This document shows, one piece after another, positions 45,052 to 54,411 of a stretch of DNA of 64,000 nt; within the stretch, counting starts at the first letter, position 1, and each line of letters opens with the position of its first letter. The notes beneath the pieces are model-generated. The model did not search any database. It saw only the letters and a list, made by a program, of their open reading frames with translations, and was not told where the DNA came from. Both the position numbers and the translations under genes were made by a program. Source of the DNA: an uncultured Cohaesibacter sp. (GTDB lineage Bacteria > Pseudomonadota > Alphaproteobacteria > Rhizobiales > Cohaesibacteraceae); contig NZ_OY762934.1 in assembly GCF_963667045.1 (NCBI RefSeq), positions 2,868,501 through 2,932,500 on the forward strand, read 5' to 3'.

Positions 45052-45954
45052 CTATTCCATGCGCAAGCTTTCTCTGGCCTTGATGATCAGATCTCCCAGT
45101 GCGCGGAAGTCGTCCTTGCGGGTGGAGGATTTCCGCCAGACCATGGTGACCTTGCGCGGCAGCGAGGTCGGCAGGTCGATCTCCACCACCTCGTGGGCCC
45201 GGGTCAGGCCCGCATCGATGGCAACATTGGGGATCAGCGTCGAGCCGAGGCCCTCTTCTACCATCGCCAAGAGGGTGGCAAGGCTGGTCGCGTCGAACTC
45301 GGCATCCTTGTTGAGCAAGCCCGGAAAGGCCGAGAGTGCATGCTGCTGCAGGCAATGGCCCCGTTCAAGCAGCATCAACGGCTCGCCCTTCAGCATCTTG
45401 CCATCGGCCTCAGCCCTCTGCGCCAGCTTGTGGTTCATCGGGGTCACCAGATGATAGCCATCCTCGAACAGCTCCAGCGTCTCCAGATCGCCTACATCAT
45501 GGGGCAGCGCGATCAGTGCCACATCAAGGCGACCGCTTTTGAGCCCCTCCAGCAACTGGTTGGTCAGTTCCTCGCGCAGATAGAGCCGCAAATGGGGGTG
45601 CGCACTGCGCAACAGAGGTCGCAATCGGGGCAACAGATAGGGGCCTATAGTTGGAATGACGCCCAGATGCATGTCACCGGCCATGGCTTCGGATTCCAGC
45701 GCAGCCATTTCCACCAGTGACTGGGTATCTGCCAGTATCTTGCGCGATTGTTCAACGATCTTGCGACCAATCGGGGTCATGATGACCGAGCGCTTGGACC
45801 GCTCGGCCAGCGGAACGCCGAGAATCATTTCCAGCTCCTTGAGCCCGGCGCTGAGGGTCGACTGGGTCACGTTGCATCGCTTCGCCGCATTGCTGAAATG
45901 CAACTCGTCCGCTAAGGCAATCAGGAAGGTCAGTTGGCGCAAGGATGGCAGCAT
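45052..45954 (-). CDS. oxyR: OxyR-type hydrogen peroxide regulator with a single redox cysteine
   Basis: 300 aa LysR protein: SLRQLTFLIALADELHFSNAA, CNVTQSTLSAGLKELE. The sensing loop ERGHC (Cys201) matches OxyR Cys199. The second OxyR cysteine, expected nine residues later, is absent (LSAFPGLL). Divergent from a peroxiredoxin, as usual for OxyR. It may act by single-cysteine oxidation, or may not sense peroxide this way. Alternative: an OxyR paralogue with another inducer. Confidence 0.85.
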   Translation of the reverse strand: MLPSLRQLTFLIALADELHFSNAAKRCNVTQSTLSAGLKELEMILGVPLAERSKRSVIMTPIGRKIVEQSRKILADTQSLVEMAALESEAMAGDMHLGVIPTIGPYLLPRLRPLLRSAHPHLRLYLREELTNQLLEGLKSGRLDVALIALPHDVGDLETLELFEDGYHLVTPMNHKLAQRAEADGKMLKGEPLMLLERGHCLQQHALSAFPGLLNKDAEFDATSLATLLAMVEEGLGSTLIPNVAIDAGLTRAHEVVEIDLPTSLPRKVTMVWRKSSTRKDDFRALGDLIIKARESLRME

Positions 45955-45961
45955 TTCTCTT

Positions 45962-45976
45962 ATCGATTTTTTCGAT
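45962..45976. promoter_or_regulatory. candidate LysR-type site between oxyR and the peroxiredoxin gene
   Basis: ATCGA and TCGAT form a short inverted repeat around T-rich DNA, starting 8 bases upstream of the oxyR start and about 100 bases before the peroxiredoxin start. The match is short, so confidence is low. Confidence 0.35.
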
Positions 45977-46077
45977 TAAAATGTCAAAAATAACTCATTT
46001 CACTAATAATTAGAAGGTTGCTAAGGTGCCGTCAACCCAATCAAGGCATTTGTCCTGTCAAAAAAGGAGTATTTTAT

Positions 46078-46734
46078 ATGCAAGATATTGAAACCCTGGT
46101 AGAAGCACCGGCATTTCCGCAGCTCAACAAACGCGCTCCGGATTTTTGCGCAAATACCACCGCAGGTATCAAGAAGCTGTCCGATTATGAAGGCAAATGG
46201 CTGATCCTGTTCTCCCATCCCGCCGACTTCACACCGGTCTGCTCGACTGAATTCATGGCCTTTGCCAATGCCTATGAGACCTTCCAGAGCATGAACTGCG
46301 ATCTGCTCGGCCTGTCCATCGACAGCATCCATTCCCACATCGCCTGGGTGCGCAGCATCAAGGAAAACTGGGGCATTGATATCCAGTTTCCGATCATCGA
46401 CGACATTCCGATGACCGTTGCCAAGGCCTATGGCATGATCCATCCGGGTGCCAGCGACACCTCTGCCGTTCGGGCAACCTTCCTCATCGACCCGAAGGGC
46501 ATTCTGCGCGCCATGGTCTACTATCCGATGTCCAACGGTCGTTCGATTCCGGAATTCGTCCGCCTGCTCGCCGCCTTGCAGACAACCGACGCCAACCAGT
46601 GTGCAACGCCTGAAGGCTGGCAGCCGGGCGACAAGGTCATCGTGCCGCCGCCGTCCACTGTCGAAGGGGCCGCAAAGCGCGCTTCCGAAGGCTACGAGAC
46701 CGTGGACTGGTATTTCTCCAAAAAGTCGATCTAA
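46078..46734 (+). CDS. peroxiredoxin (AhpC/Prx6-like)
   Basis: 218 aa with AGGAG upstream. The peroxidatic Cys55 sits in FSHPADFTPVCSTEF. DPKGILRAMVYYPMSNGRSIPEF and the C-terminal GWQPGDKVIVPPPS, SEGYETVDWYF match the Prx6/archaeal-type branch. Further cysteines (Cys24, about Cys75 and one near residue 180) could resolve the sulfenate. It reduces hydrogen peroxide and organic hydroperoxides, and is probably OxyR-controlled by its divergent neighbour. Confidence 0.93.
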   Translation: MQDIETLVEAPAFPQLNKRAPDFCANTTAGIKKLSDYEGKWLILFSHPADFTPVCSTEFMAFANAYETFQSMNCDLLGLSIDSIHSHIAWVRSIKENWGIDIQFPIIDDIPMTVAKAYGMIHPGASDTSAVRATFLIDPKGILRAMVYYPMSNGRSIPEFVRLLAALQTTDANQCATPEGWQPGDKVIVPPPSTVEGAAKRASEGYETVDWYFSKKSI

Positions 46735-46756
46735 GACATTCTGAAAATGCTTTGAC

Positions 46757-46796
46757 GGGCGGGCGGATCTTGAGGGTCCGGTCGCCCTTTTCTTTG
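46757..46796 (+). terminator. terminator of the peroxiredoxin gene
   Basis: GGGCGGGCGGATC pairs with GGTCCGGTCGCCC, followed by TTTTCTTT. Confidence 0.7.
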
Positions 46797-46825
46797 CCGT
46801 GAGCGGGGGGCAGGGCATTCGCCTC

Positions 46826-48331
46826 TCAGCTTCTGGGCAGGCTGATTTCGAAATGCGCGCCAGGACTTCGGTCCAGCAGGCGAATCGTGCCGCCATGGGC
46901 GCGGATGATTTCAGCGGCGATAGCAAGCCCCAGTCCGGTGCCTCCCTTGCGGGCAGAGCCCTGGAAAGGCTGGAACAGCTTGGCGCGAACGGCGGCAGGA
47001 ACCCCGGGCCCGGTATCGGACACCTCGATGATCGTCCGGCCGTTTTCGATGCGGGCGGCAAGCTCCAGACGGCAGATCACCGCCTCTTCCTTGCGATATT
47101 GCATCACATCCACCGCGTTGCGGCACAAGTTCATCAGCACCCGGAAGAGCTGGCCGGGATCGGCGTAGATTTCCAGGTCCTCGGGGATGTGGTTGGAAAA
47201 GGTGAGGCGCGAGGCCTCAGACAGATCGAGCAGGTCGCGCATTTCCTCGCCGAGCTGATGCAGGTTCAACAGGCGCTTTTCCGGTGGCGCCTCCTGGGCC
47301 TTGCCATAGGACATCACGGCACGGGAATAGTCCACGGCCCGGTCAAGGGTGCTCATCAGCTTGGGCACGACCCTTTGCACCGTGGGATCGTCAAGCATCG
47401 ACAAGCGATCGGAGAACAGCTGGGCCGAGGCGATGATGTTGCGCAGGTCATGGTTGATCTTGGAAACGGCAAGCCCGAGGTCGGCCAGACGCCGCTGCTT
47501 GTAGAGGGTCTTGGCGAGAATGCCTTCCATTTCGCCAAGCTGCATTTCGATCATGCCGATTTCATCGCGCCGCCGCGATGGCGGCATGACGGCGTTGCTA
47601 TCCTCGGGGTTGGACGTGAAACGGGCCATATTGTCCAGAACCCTCAGGATAGGACGGACCAGCAGGGCGCGCAGCGACAGATAGACAAGCCCCGCCGTCA
47701 TTACCGAAATGACCAGCGAGAGCAGCAGGATATTGACCGAGAAGCGGATCATGTCGCGGCGCAGGCCGGTCTCGTCGAAGACCATCTCCACCATGCCATG
47801 ATTGTCCGAAGTCTGGCTGACGACGCGAATCGTCCGCCCCTTGCCAAACAGCAGCGTATCGAAGGCAGCGGCGATCATTTCCGGTGGGCCCATCATCTGG
47901 ATATTGTCATCCCGCATGATCGTGCCGGGCATGTCGACCATGGCCAGAAGGCGCCGCTCGCCCTTGTTGCGCAAGCCGAGGGTCTGGACATTCAGCCGGT
48001 CGAGCAGCTCCTGCTCGATGGCCTTGTCCTTGAGGTCGTCGGAGGCATTGGTATAGACCAGTGCCGCAACCTCGGCCAGTTCCAGCTTGCGGGCGAGCCA
48101 ATCGGCACGGAACTTGGAAATGGAGGGCACGAAAATCAAGATTTCGCTGAGCATGACGAATATGATCGTCAACAGCAGCAGTTTGGTCGACAGGCCGAAC
48201 CGCGGATAGCCCTTGTCCCGGTTGCCGGCATTGTCGGCGCCGGGGGTTTCGGCGGCCGAAGACAGCGGCGTCGGCTGGTCCGGCTGACCATGCCCGTCTT
48301 TGTCTTTCCTGTGCTGCCTGACATCATCCAT
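46826..48331 (-). CDS. HAMP-type sensor histidine kinase
   Basis: 501 aa from MDDVRQHRK (a start 16 codons earlier is possible). Two membrane segments (about 48-68 and 210-235) enclose a periplasmic sensor of some 140 residues. The cytoplasmic part has a HAMP region (LVRPILRVLDNMARF), the H box SKINHDLRNIIASAQ, N box NLCRNAVDVM, and G boxes SDTGPGVPA and GGTGLGLAIA. The N-terminal 45 residues are disordered and Gly/Pro/Asp-rich. No response regulator is adjacent; ligand unknown. Confidence 0.92.
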   Translation of the reverse strand: MDDVRQHRKDKDGHGQPDQPTPLSSAAETPGADNAGNRDKGYPRFGLSTKLLLLTIIFVMLSEILIFVPSISKFRADWLARKLELAEVAALVYTNASDDLKDKAIEQELLDRLNVQTLGLRNKGERRLLAMVDMPGTIMRDDNIQMMGPPEMIAAAFDTLLFGKGRTIRVVSQTSDNHGMVEMVFDETGLRRDMIRFSVNILLLSLVISVMTAGLVYLSLRALLVRPILRVLDNMARFTSNPEDSNAVMPPSRRRDEIGMIEMQLGEMEGILAKTLYKQRRLADLGLAVSKINHDLRNIIASAQLFSDRLSMLDDPTVQRVVPKLMSTLDRAVDYSRAVMSYGKAQEAPPEKRLLNLHQLGEEMRDLLDLSEASRLTFSNHIPEDLEIYADPGQLFRVLMNLCRNAVDVMQYRKEEAVICRLELAARIENGRTIIEVSDTGPGVPAAVRAKLFQPFQGSARKGGTGLGLAIAAEIIRAHGGTIRLLDRSPGAHFEISLPRS

Positions 48332-48668
48332 AGCAGATTGCCCTTGATCTCTTGCCCCGTTTGGCCTTTCATGGTGCACGTTCCATGCGCGTCCTGCCTT
48401 TTACCGATCTGAAAAAGATGGCTTTTTTTGGCATAATTGACGCACTTCTATCTAATGCAGGGCTTTTACCCATTGGCAAGCGCTTTCGGCAGGGACGGTA
48501 AATCGCTGTCTTTTCCCCCTGTGCGCCACGGACAACCAGCGTCAGGTCTGGTGCAAAGCCGGTTCACACTTGGTTATGGACCGGTTTCGTGGCATCGTCC
48601 CGGCTCGCCTGTCCTTGTCGCGGACCATGATTCCCGACGCGGAAAGCCCGGCACACTTGGAGATATTG

Positions 48669-49391
48669 ATGCACGCTAAGCCCGAATCCGGCACTACCCT
48701 GAAAGAAAGCTTCAGGGACATCGACAGCTGGATCTTCGATCTGGACAACACGCTCTATCCGCGCCACGTCGACCTGTTCGCGCAGATGGAGGTCAAGATG
48801 AATGAATTCGTGTCCAGCCTTCTGGGGCTGGCACTGGAGGATGCCTCCCACCTGCGCCACAGCTACTACAAGCAATATGGTACCACCCTGCGCGGGCTGA
48901 TGATCGAGCATCACATTCAGGCCGATGACTTTCTTGAATATGTGCACGACATCGACCACAGCGTGGTGGAACCCGACCCGCTATTGGCCAGTGCGCTGCG
49001 GGCCCTGCCCGGCAAACGCTATATCTATACCAACGGTACCCAGGATCACGCCCGCAAGGTGTCGGAACGGTTAGGTATCTCCGATTATTTCCATGACGTG
49101 TTCGACATCGTCTGGGCCGGGCTCGACCCCAAGCCCAACCGTGCACCCTATGAACGCCTGCTGGCAGAAACCGGGATCAAGGCTGAGCGGGCCGCCATGT
49201 TCGAGGATCTGGCACGCAACCTCAAGGTTCCGGCTGAGCTGGGCATGACCTGTGTGCTCATCGTGCCCGACCAGATGCGGGCGGTGTTTCAGGGCCGTTG
49301 GGACGCGGAAGGCAGCGAGGCCCCCTTCGTCCATCATGTGACCGACAATCTGGGCCAGTTCCTGACGGACGTACTGACGGCAACCGGATGA
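48669..49391 (+). CDS. HAD-type pyrimidine 5'-nucleotidase (SDT1-like)
   Basis: 240 aa; ATG chosen because GGAG lies nine bases upstream, whereas the longer frame is non-coding. HAD motif I is FDLDNTLYP, motif II IYTNGTQDH, motif III with Lys in LDPKPNRAPYE, and motif IV MFEDLARNL. Close to yeast Sdt1 and related bacterial pyrimidine nucleotidases, which dephosphorylate UMP/CMP. Soluble, cytoplasmic. Confidence 0.9.
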   Translation: MHAKPESGTTLKESFRDIDSWIFDLDNTLYPRHVDLFAQMEVKMNEFVSSLLGLALEDASHLRHSYYKQYGTTLRGLMIEHHIQADDFLEYVHDIDHSVVEPDPLLASALRALPGKRYIYTNGTQDHARKVSERLGISDYFHDVFDIVWAGLDPKPNRAPYERLLAETGIKAERAAMFEDLARNLKVPAELGMTCVLIVPDQMRAVFQGRWDAEGSEAPFVHHVTDNLGQFLTDVLTATG

Positions 49392-49584
49392 AGGCAAGAG
49401 CAGCCGCCGACAAAGCCATAGCTATCCGGAAGGACGCGGGAGCGGATCGCAGCCGCCGGACCGCTGATTGGTACCTGTCGGGCGAATCGACCCTCCGGCA
49501 GAGCCTTTGCTACCGCTCTGCTTGAAGGAATCCCTCAAGAATCCGAAAAAGGCCGATTTCTGCGCCCTTCCTCCATCACAACGG

Positions 49585-49613
49585 TTGACGCGCCCTGCAA
49601 GTTTGACTATAAG
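49585..49613 (+). promoter_or_regulatory. sigma-70-type promoter upstream of rpsT
   Basis: TTGACG and TATAAG with a 17-base spacer, about 230 bases before rpsT. This is the clearest core promoter in the window. The 49392-49840 gap otherwise holds no gene. Confidence 0.65.
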
Positions 49614-49840
49614 CGCGCATCAATGGGCGGCTCGCAAGTGCCGCCTTTTGCTGTCGATAGCCATCCCGGGTCCTGAAGGCCTGTTGCGATGGTGACGACA
49701 AGTCGAGAAAGCAAGGCGCAACCCCGCCTTGCATGGTTGGCTGCTCGTCCTTCCTGGCCTGTTCAGATTTGAGGGCTGATGTGATGTAGCGGCGTGAGCA
49801 GATCGGAAAAGATCTGCATGTTAAACAAGGATAGGGCTCA

Positions 49841-50107
49841 ATGGCCAATACAGTTTCCGCCAAAAAGGCGACCCGTAAAATCGCACGCAAGACCGCTGTC
49901 AACAAGGCACGCCGGACCCGCGTTCGTACCTACCTGCGTTTCGTTGAAGAAGCCATCGCTGCTGGCGATCAGGCTGTTGCTTCCGAAGCTCTGCGTAAAG
50001 CCCAGTCCGAACTGATGAGCGCCGTTGCCAAAGGCGTCTTCCACGTTAACACCGCTTCTCGCAAAATTTCCCGTCTGTCCAAGCGCGTCAAGGCTCTGGC
50101 TGACTAA
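49841..50107 (+). CDS. rpsT: 30S ribosomal protein S20
   Basis: 88 aa, [21 protein letters not shown]-terminus and [20 protein letters not shown]-terminus. Binds 16S rRNA. In Hyphomicrobiales rpsT is the usual left neighbour of dnaA, which helps place the organism. Confidence 0.98.
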   Translation: MANTVSAKKATRKIARKTAVNKARRTRVRTYLRFVEEAIAAGDQAVASEALRKAQSELMSAVAKGVFHVNTASRKISRLSKRVKALAD

Positions 50108-50126
50108 TCGGGATTGCTCCTGTTTC

Positions 50127-50154
50127 AAAGCCCGGTTCCTGCCGGGCTTTTTTA
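50127..50154 (+). terminator. terminator of rpsT
   Basis: AAAGCCCGG / CCGGGCTTTTTT with loop TTCCTG. Confidence 0.9.
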
Positions 50155-50223
50155 TGGGAGCCGTCACGATTCTGCAACAAATTGCGGTTGCTCTGACGAA
50201 TCCGATTCTATCGTTCCCCTTTT

Positions 50224-50272
50224 GATCACACATCTGAAATATGAATACATTTCAGATATTTAGATGTTGATC
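50224..50272. repeat. long nested palindrome between rpsT and the rhodanese gene
   Basis: The inner arms ATCTGAAAT (50232-50240) and ATTTCAGAT (50249-50257) form a perfect repeat around an eight-base centre. Outer arms GATCACACATCT and AGATGTTGATC extend it to about 49 bases. The DNA is AT-rich, there is no T-tract, and it lies well after the rpsT terminator. It could be an operator, a protein-binding site near the replication genes, or a degraded inverted repeat. The rest of 50273-50814 has no recognised gene. Confidence 0.6.
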
Positions 50273-50814
50273 GGCGCGCGAAGACAATGTGGAGCGCGAT
50301 TCTCTTTGAGGTCAAGATCGGAAGCGATAAAAAAAAATCCGCTGCGTTGAATCTGCATAATGTTACTGTTTGGTGACAGAATCCAAGGAGTCGCAAAGGG
50401 ATAGCCCGGTCAAGGAAAAACTGCCCGATTGGAGTCGGTTTGCCTGAGGTCAATCGGGGCGCAGAATCTGATTTCGTTCTTCTTGCACGGCCCCGTCCGG
50501 CTGTGTATGGTCGGAAAACGCAGGAACAGTGTTGCAGAGAAGAGCAGAGACCCGCCGGTGACCCGTTGAAACATCTGGGACACATCAGGGCCCTTCTGAA
50601 AATCAACGGGTGCAACAATCAAGGAAAGGTCGCCTCGCAAAAGCGGTGCACCTCATTCGCGGACCTAGCGGGCAGCTGGGTCAGGGGTCGACATCCGGAT
50701 GTTCTTGCCAAATCGGAGCAAGAACCGTTTGTATCTCGCGGTCATGCCCATGAGCCGTTTGTTCAGTTATGTGATCTGGTGGCCCTTGTGCCGCCCGAAC
50801 AGGAGTATTTGTCT

Positions 50815-51255
50815 TTGAGTGGAACAGCGCCCTATGCTGGTGACATTGATGTTCTGACTGCCTGGCAGCAGATCTCTGAGGATCCGAAGGCTGTGCTCGT
50901 AGACGTGCGTACCCATGCGGAATGGTCCTATGTCGGCGTGCCAGTGCTGAACCATCCCGACCGGGAAGTGCTCTTGGTGGAGTGGCTTTCCTATCCGGAC
51001 ATGGCGGTCCATGGCGATTTTGCCGACCGGCTGCTGCAGGAACTCGAAGACAGGGATGTGACACCGGACAGCACCATTTATTTTCTGTGCCGTTCGGGTG
51101 TCCGGTCCAGACATGCGGCGGTCGAGATGACACGGCGGTGGAGCGGGCCCTGCTTCAATATCGCTTCGGGATTCGAGGGCGATCTTGACGATGCCCTGCA
51201 TCGATCGAGTTGCAACGGATGGAAGCATGCCGGGTTGCCCTGGCGGCAGTTCTGA
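50815..51255 (+). CDS. rhodanese-like sulfurtransferase domain protein
   Basis: 146 aa. TTG start with AGGAG nine bases upstream; the frame is open 125 codons further upstream, but that part does not read as protein. Single rhodanese domain: AVLVDVRTHAEWSYVG, active-site loop FLCRSGVRSRHAA (Cys) and NIASGFEG. It may move sulfur or act as a redox protein. It sits between rpsT and dnaA on the same strand. Confidence 0.85.
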   Translation: MSGTAPYAGDIDVLTAWQQISEDPKAVLVDVRTHAEWSYVGVPVLNHPDREVLLVEWLSYPDMAVHGDFADRLLQELEDRDVTPDSTIYFLCRSGVRSRHAAVEMTRRWSGPCFNIASGFEGDLDDALHRSSCNGWKHAGLPWRQF

Positions 51256-51407
51256 GACACATCAAGATGTTTCGAGTTGCCCGGGCCGGCACCCGGATGA
51301 AGAAAATTCAACTTGGCCGTGGAGAGAAGAGCGAGATAAAACTCGCCGGAATTGCGGCTTATCAAGGAAACAGCTGTTTTTGGCGGCTATTAGGCTAGAA
51401 CAACAAA

Positions 51408-52928
51408 ATGACAATACAGCAGACGGCCACAAAGGGAAATGTTGACATGGAGATGAGGGCGGCGACTCATCAAACTTTTCCCGGGGCTGACTCCCTACAA
51501 GAGGAGCCTTCGGTGAAAGTTGGCAAGGAAGAATGGGACCGCGTCAAGAAGAAGTTGCGCGCGGAACTCGGAGAAGACGTGTTTTCCAGCTGGTTCGCCA
51601 GTGTGGAGATTGAGGACGAACAGAACGGTCTGGTGATCCTTTCCGTTTCTACCCGCTTCCTCAAATCTTGGATTCAGTCGCATTACGGCGATCTGCTCAT
51701 GGCCCTGTGGCGCGAGGAATGCGAACAGGTGCGTCGCATCGATCTGTTCGTGCGGGGGGCGGTTCGTCCCAAGACCGTGCAGAACAAGGTTCAGCCCAAG
51801 GCGCCTGAATCTGTCGTCAAGGATTCTGGCTTTGTGCGCCCTGCTGCGGCTGCCTCAGTCGGTCAGGATCAGGACCAGCTTGGCGGTTCTCCGCTCGACC
51901 CGCGTCTGACGTTCGAGACCTTTGTCGTCGGCCAGTCCAACACGCTCGCCCATGCTGCCGCCAAACAGGTCGCCATGGCTCAGCCCGGTCAGCCGGTTTC
52001 CTTCAACCCGCTTTTCCTGCATGCCTCCGTCGGGCTCGGCAAGACCCATCTGTTGCAGGCCATCGCATGGGAAGCCAAGAAGTCCAATCCGACCGCCCGC
52101 GTGCTCTATCTGACCGCCGAACGCTTCATGTACAGCTTCGTGCAGGCCCTCAAGAGCCAGGCCGCGCTTGATTTCAAGGACACCCTCCGGGACATCGACA
52201 TCCTGTTGATCGACGATCTGCAGTTCCTTCAGGGCAAGAGCATCCAGCAGGAATTCTGCCACACGCTCAACAGCCTCATAGACGGTGCCCGTCAGGTGGT
52301 GGTTGCCGCCGACCGTCCGCCGGTCGAGCTGGAAAGCCTTGACGAACGCGTCCGGTCACGCCTTGCTGGTGGTCTGGTCAGCGAACTGCAGCCGCTGGAA
52401 AAGGAGCTGCGTCGCTCCATACTGGCCGATCGTGCAACGCAGGCTGCCCGCCGCGATCCGAACCTGACCATTCCGGAACTCGTGCTGGATCATGTGGCCG
52501 GGATCATCCGGTCCAACGGTCGCGATCTGGACGGTGCATTCAACCGTCTGATGGCACACAACCAGCTGACCGGTGCCCCGATCTCCATAGAGATGGCCGA
52601 ACAGGCCCTCAAGGATCTGGTTCGCTCCAAGGAGCCGCGCCGCATCCGCATCGAAGACATCCAGCGCGTCGTGTCCAAGCATTACAACGTATCCCGGTCT
52701 GATCTGTTATCTTCGCGCCGGACCCGTACGATCGTGCGGCCACGCCAGATCGCGATGTATCTGTCCAAGATGCTGACCCCACGCTCCCTGCCGGAAATCG
52801 GTCGCCGTTTTGGCGGTCGTGACCACACCACGGTCCTGCATGCGGTCCGCAAGATCGAGGAGCTGGCAGCGTCAGACAACACCTTGCAGCAGGAAATCGA
52901 AATGCTGAAGCGGAACATCGCCGAATAG
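51408..52928 (+). CDS. dnaA: chromosomal replication initiator DnaA
   Basis: 506 aa. Domain I starts near [19 protein letters not shown], followed by a long linker. Domain III has Walker [15 protein letters not shown] and Walker [14 protein letters not shown]. Domain IV has the DNA-binding [18 protein letters not shown]. It binds DnaA boxes at oriC and opens the duplex. An ATG 13 codons downstream is also possible. A weak hairpin follows. Confidence 0.98.
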   Translation: MTIQQTATKGNVDMEMRAATHQTFPGADSLQEEPSVKVGKEEWDRVKKKLRAELGEDVFSSWFASVEIEDEQNGLVILSVSTRFLKSWIQSHYGDLLMALWREECEQVRRIDLFVRGAVRPKTVQNKVQPKAPESVVKDSGFVRPAAAASVGQDQDQLGGSPLDPRLTFETFVVGQSNTLAHAAAKQVAMAQPGQPVSFNPLFLHASVGLGKTHLLQAIAWEAKKSNPTARVLYLTAERFMYSFVQALKSQAALDFKDTLRDIDILLIDDLQFLQGKSIQQEFCHTLNSLIDGARQVVVAADRPPVELESLDERVRSRLAGGLVSELQPLEKELRRSILADRATQAARRDPNLTIPELVLDHVAGIIRSNGRDLDGAFNRLMAHNQLTGAPISIEMAEQALKDLVRSKEPRRIRIEDIQRVVSKHYNVSRSDLLSSRRTRTIVRPRQIAMYLSKMLTPRSLPEIGRRFGGRDHTTVLHAVRKIEELAASDNTLQQEIEMLKRNIAE

Positions 52929-52995
52929 GTGGTGCCGTTGCGCGCATGGCTCACGCAAGCCTGCCGATAGCTGCGAAAATGTGGAAGAAATATGA

Positions 52996-53025
52996 GGGGA
53001 TCGCACCAGAATCGGGCCGATCCCC
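52996..53025 (+). terminator. hairpin after dnaA
   Basis: GGGGATCG / CGATCCCC with a 14-base loop and a weak TTGCCTT tail; termination is likely partial so that dnaN may be co-transcribed. Confidence 0.5.
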
Positions 53026-53123
53026 TTGCCTTATCCGGGAAGACGGGGCAAAGTTGCTTCCCCGCCTTTGCTGGTCATCGTCGGGCATAAGTAGTTGATG
53101 TATTGATGTAGGGAAATTGGGAT

Positions 53124-54242
53124 ATGAAAGTCACTCTCGAACGGGCAACCCTTTTGAAGTCTCTGAACCATGTCCATCGGGTTGTGGAACGTCGCAACAC
53201 TATTCCGATCCTGTCCAACGTGCTTTTGCGCGCAGAAGGGGGCGATCTGGTCTTCAAGGCAACCGACCTTGATCTGGAAGTGCTCGAGACAGCGCCTGCG
53301 ATGGTGGAGATTGGTGGCGCGACCACAGTGCCGGCACACATGCTTTATGACATCGTGCGCAAGCTGCCCGACGGCTCTCAGGTGACGCTGGAAACCAACG
53401 AGGAGCAGACCGCTCTGGCAATTGTTGCCGGACGCTCCCATTTCACCTTGCAGATCCTGCCGGTGACGGATTTCCCGGACATCACCGCCGGTGAATTCTC
53501 CAACCATTTCACCATTCCTGCGCTGGACCTCAAGCGGCTGATCGATCACACCCAGTTTGCCATCTCGACCGAGGAAACCCGCTATTACCTCAACGGCATC
53601 TACATGCACAGCCTCGATGTCGACGGCGCTTCCGTGCTGCGCGCCGTGGCAACCGACGGCCACCGTCTGGCGCAGGCCCAGCTGCCCGCTCCGGCAGGCG
53701 CTCAGGGCATGCCTGGCGTGATTGTGCCGCGCAAGACCGTTTCGGAAGTGCAGAAGCTGATTGAGGATCCGGAAGCCAACATCGCCGTTGAGCTGTCGGA
53801 AACCAAGATCCGCCTGACCATCGGCCCTGTCGTTCTCACCTCCAAACTGATCGACGGCACCTTCCCCGACTATGAAAAGGTCATTCCAAAGGGCAACGAC
53901 AAGGTGATGAAGATCGAGAACGCCCTGTTCGCCCAGGCGGTGGATCGCGTGTCGACGGTTTCCAACGAGCGCGGCCGTGCGGTCAAGCTGAGCCTTCAGC
54001 CCAACAGTCTGGTGCTTTCGGTCTCCAACCCGGATTCCGGCACGGCAACCGATGAACTGACTGTCGAATATGACGCCGAACCGATGGAAATCGGCTTCAA
54101 CGCCCGCTATCTGCTGGATATCACCAACCAGCTGGAAAGCAGCAGCGCCCAGTTCCGTCTGGCTGATTCCGGCTCGCCGACCCTCATTCAGGATGATGGC
54201 GACAACAACACGCTCTATGTGTTGATGCCGATGCGCGTCTAG
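53124..54242 (+). CDS. dnaN: DNA polymerase III beta subunit (sliding clamp)
   Basis: 372 aa with MKVTLERATLLKSLNHVHRVVERR N-terminus and YVLMPMRV C-terminus, the clamp's conserved end. Three repeated domains as usual. It holds polymerase III on DNA. Follows dnaA in the standard order. Confidence 0.98.
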   Translation: MKVTLERATLLKSLNHVHRVVERRNTIPILSNVLLRAEGGDLVFKATDLDLEVLETAPAMVEIGGATTVPAHMLYDIVRKLPDGSQVTLETNEEQTALAIVAGRSHFTLQILPVTDFPDITAGEFSNHFTIPALDLKRLIDHTQFAISTEETRYYLNGIYMHSLDVDGASVLRAVATDGHRLAQAQLPAPAGAQGMPGVIVPRKTVSEVQKLIEDPEANIAVELSETKIRLTIGPVVLTSKLIDGTFPDYEKVIPKGNDKVMKIENALFAQAVDRVSTVSNERGRAVKLSLQPNSLVLSVSNPDSGTATDELTVEYDAEPMEIGFNARYLLDITNQLESSSAQFRLADSGSPTLIQDDGDNNTLYVLMPMRV

Positions 54243-54280
54243 TCGGTCTCACGAGGCCACGAAAATTGCGAAAGATCCAT

Positions 54281-54315
54281 GGGGCATTTCCTTTCGAAAT
54301 GCCCTATTCTTTTTT
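54281..54315 (+). terminator. terminator of dnaN
   Basis: GGGCATTTC / GAAATGCCC with a five-base loop, followed by TATTCTTTTTTC. Confidence 0.85.
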
Positions 54316-54411
54316 CATCTGATTCTCCTCTGCAGCCCGCACTGACGCGGGCTCGCAAACTGACCAACCGAAGGATATGCGACCTTGAAGACAGATCCGA
54401 CCTGCCCCGGC

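Noticed and set aside
46799..48412. 537-codon plus-strand frame
   Set aside because: Antisense of the histidine kinase, which has all kinase boxes on the minus strand.
50440..50814. N-terminal extension of the rhodanese frame
   Set aside because: The translation reads as non-protein and a TTG with a proper ribosome-binding site starts at 50815.
50108..51407. Replication origin next to dnaA
   Set aside because: No cluster of TTATCCACA-type DnaA boxes or AT-rich unwinding region was found; in alphaproteobacteria oriC is often away from dnaA.
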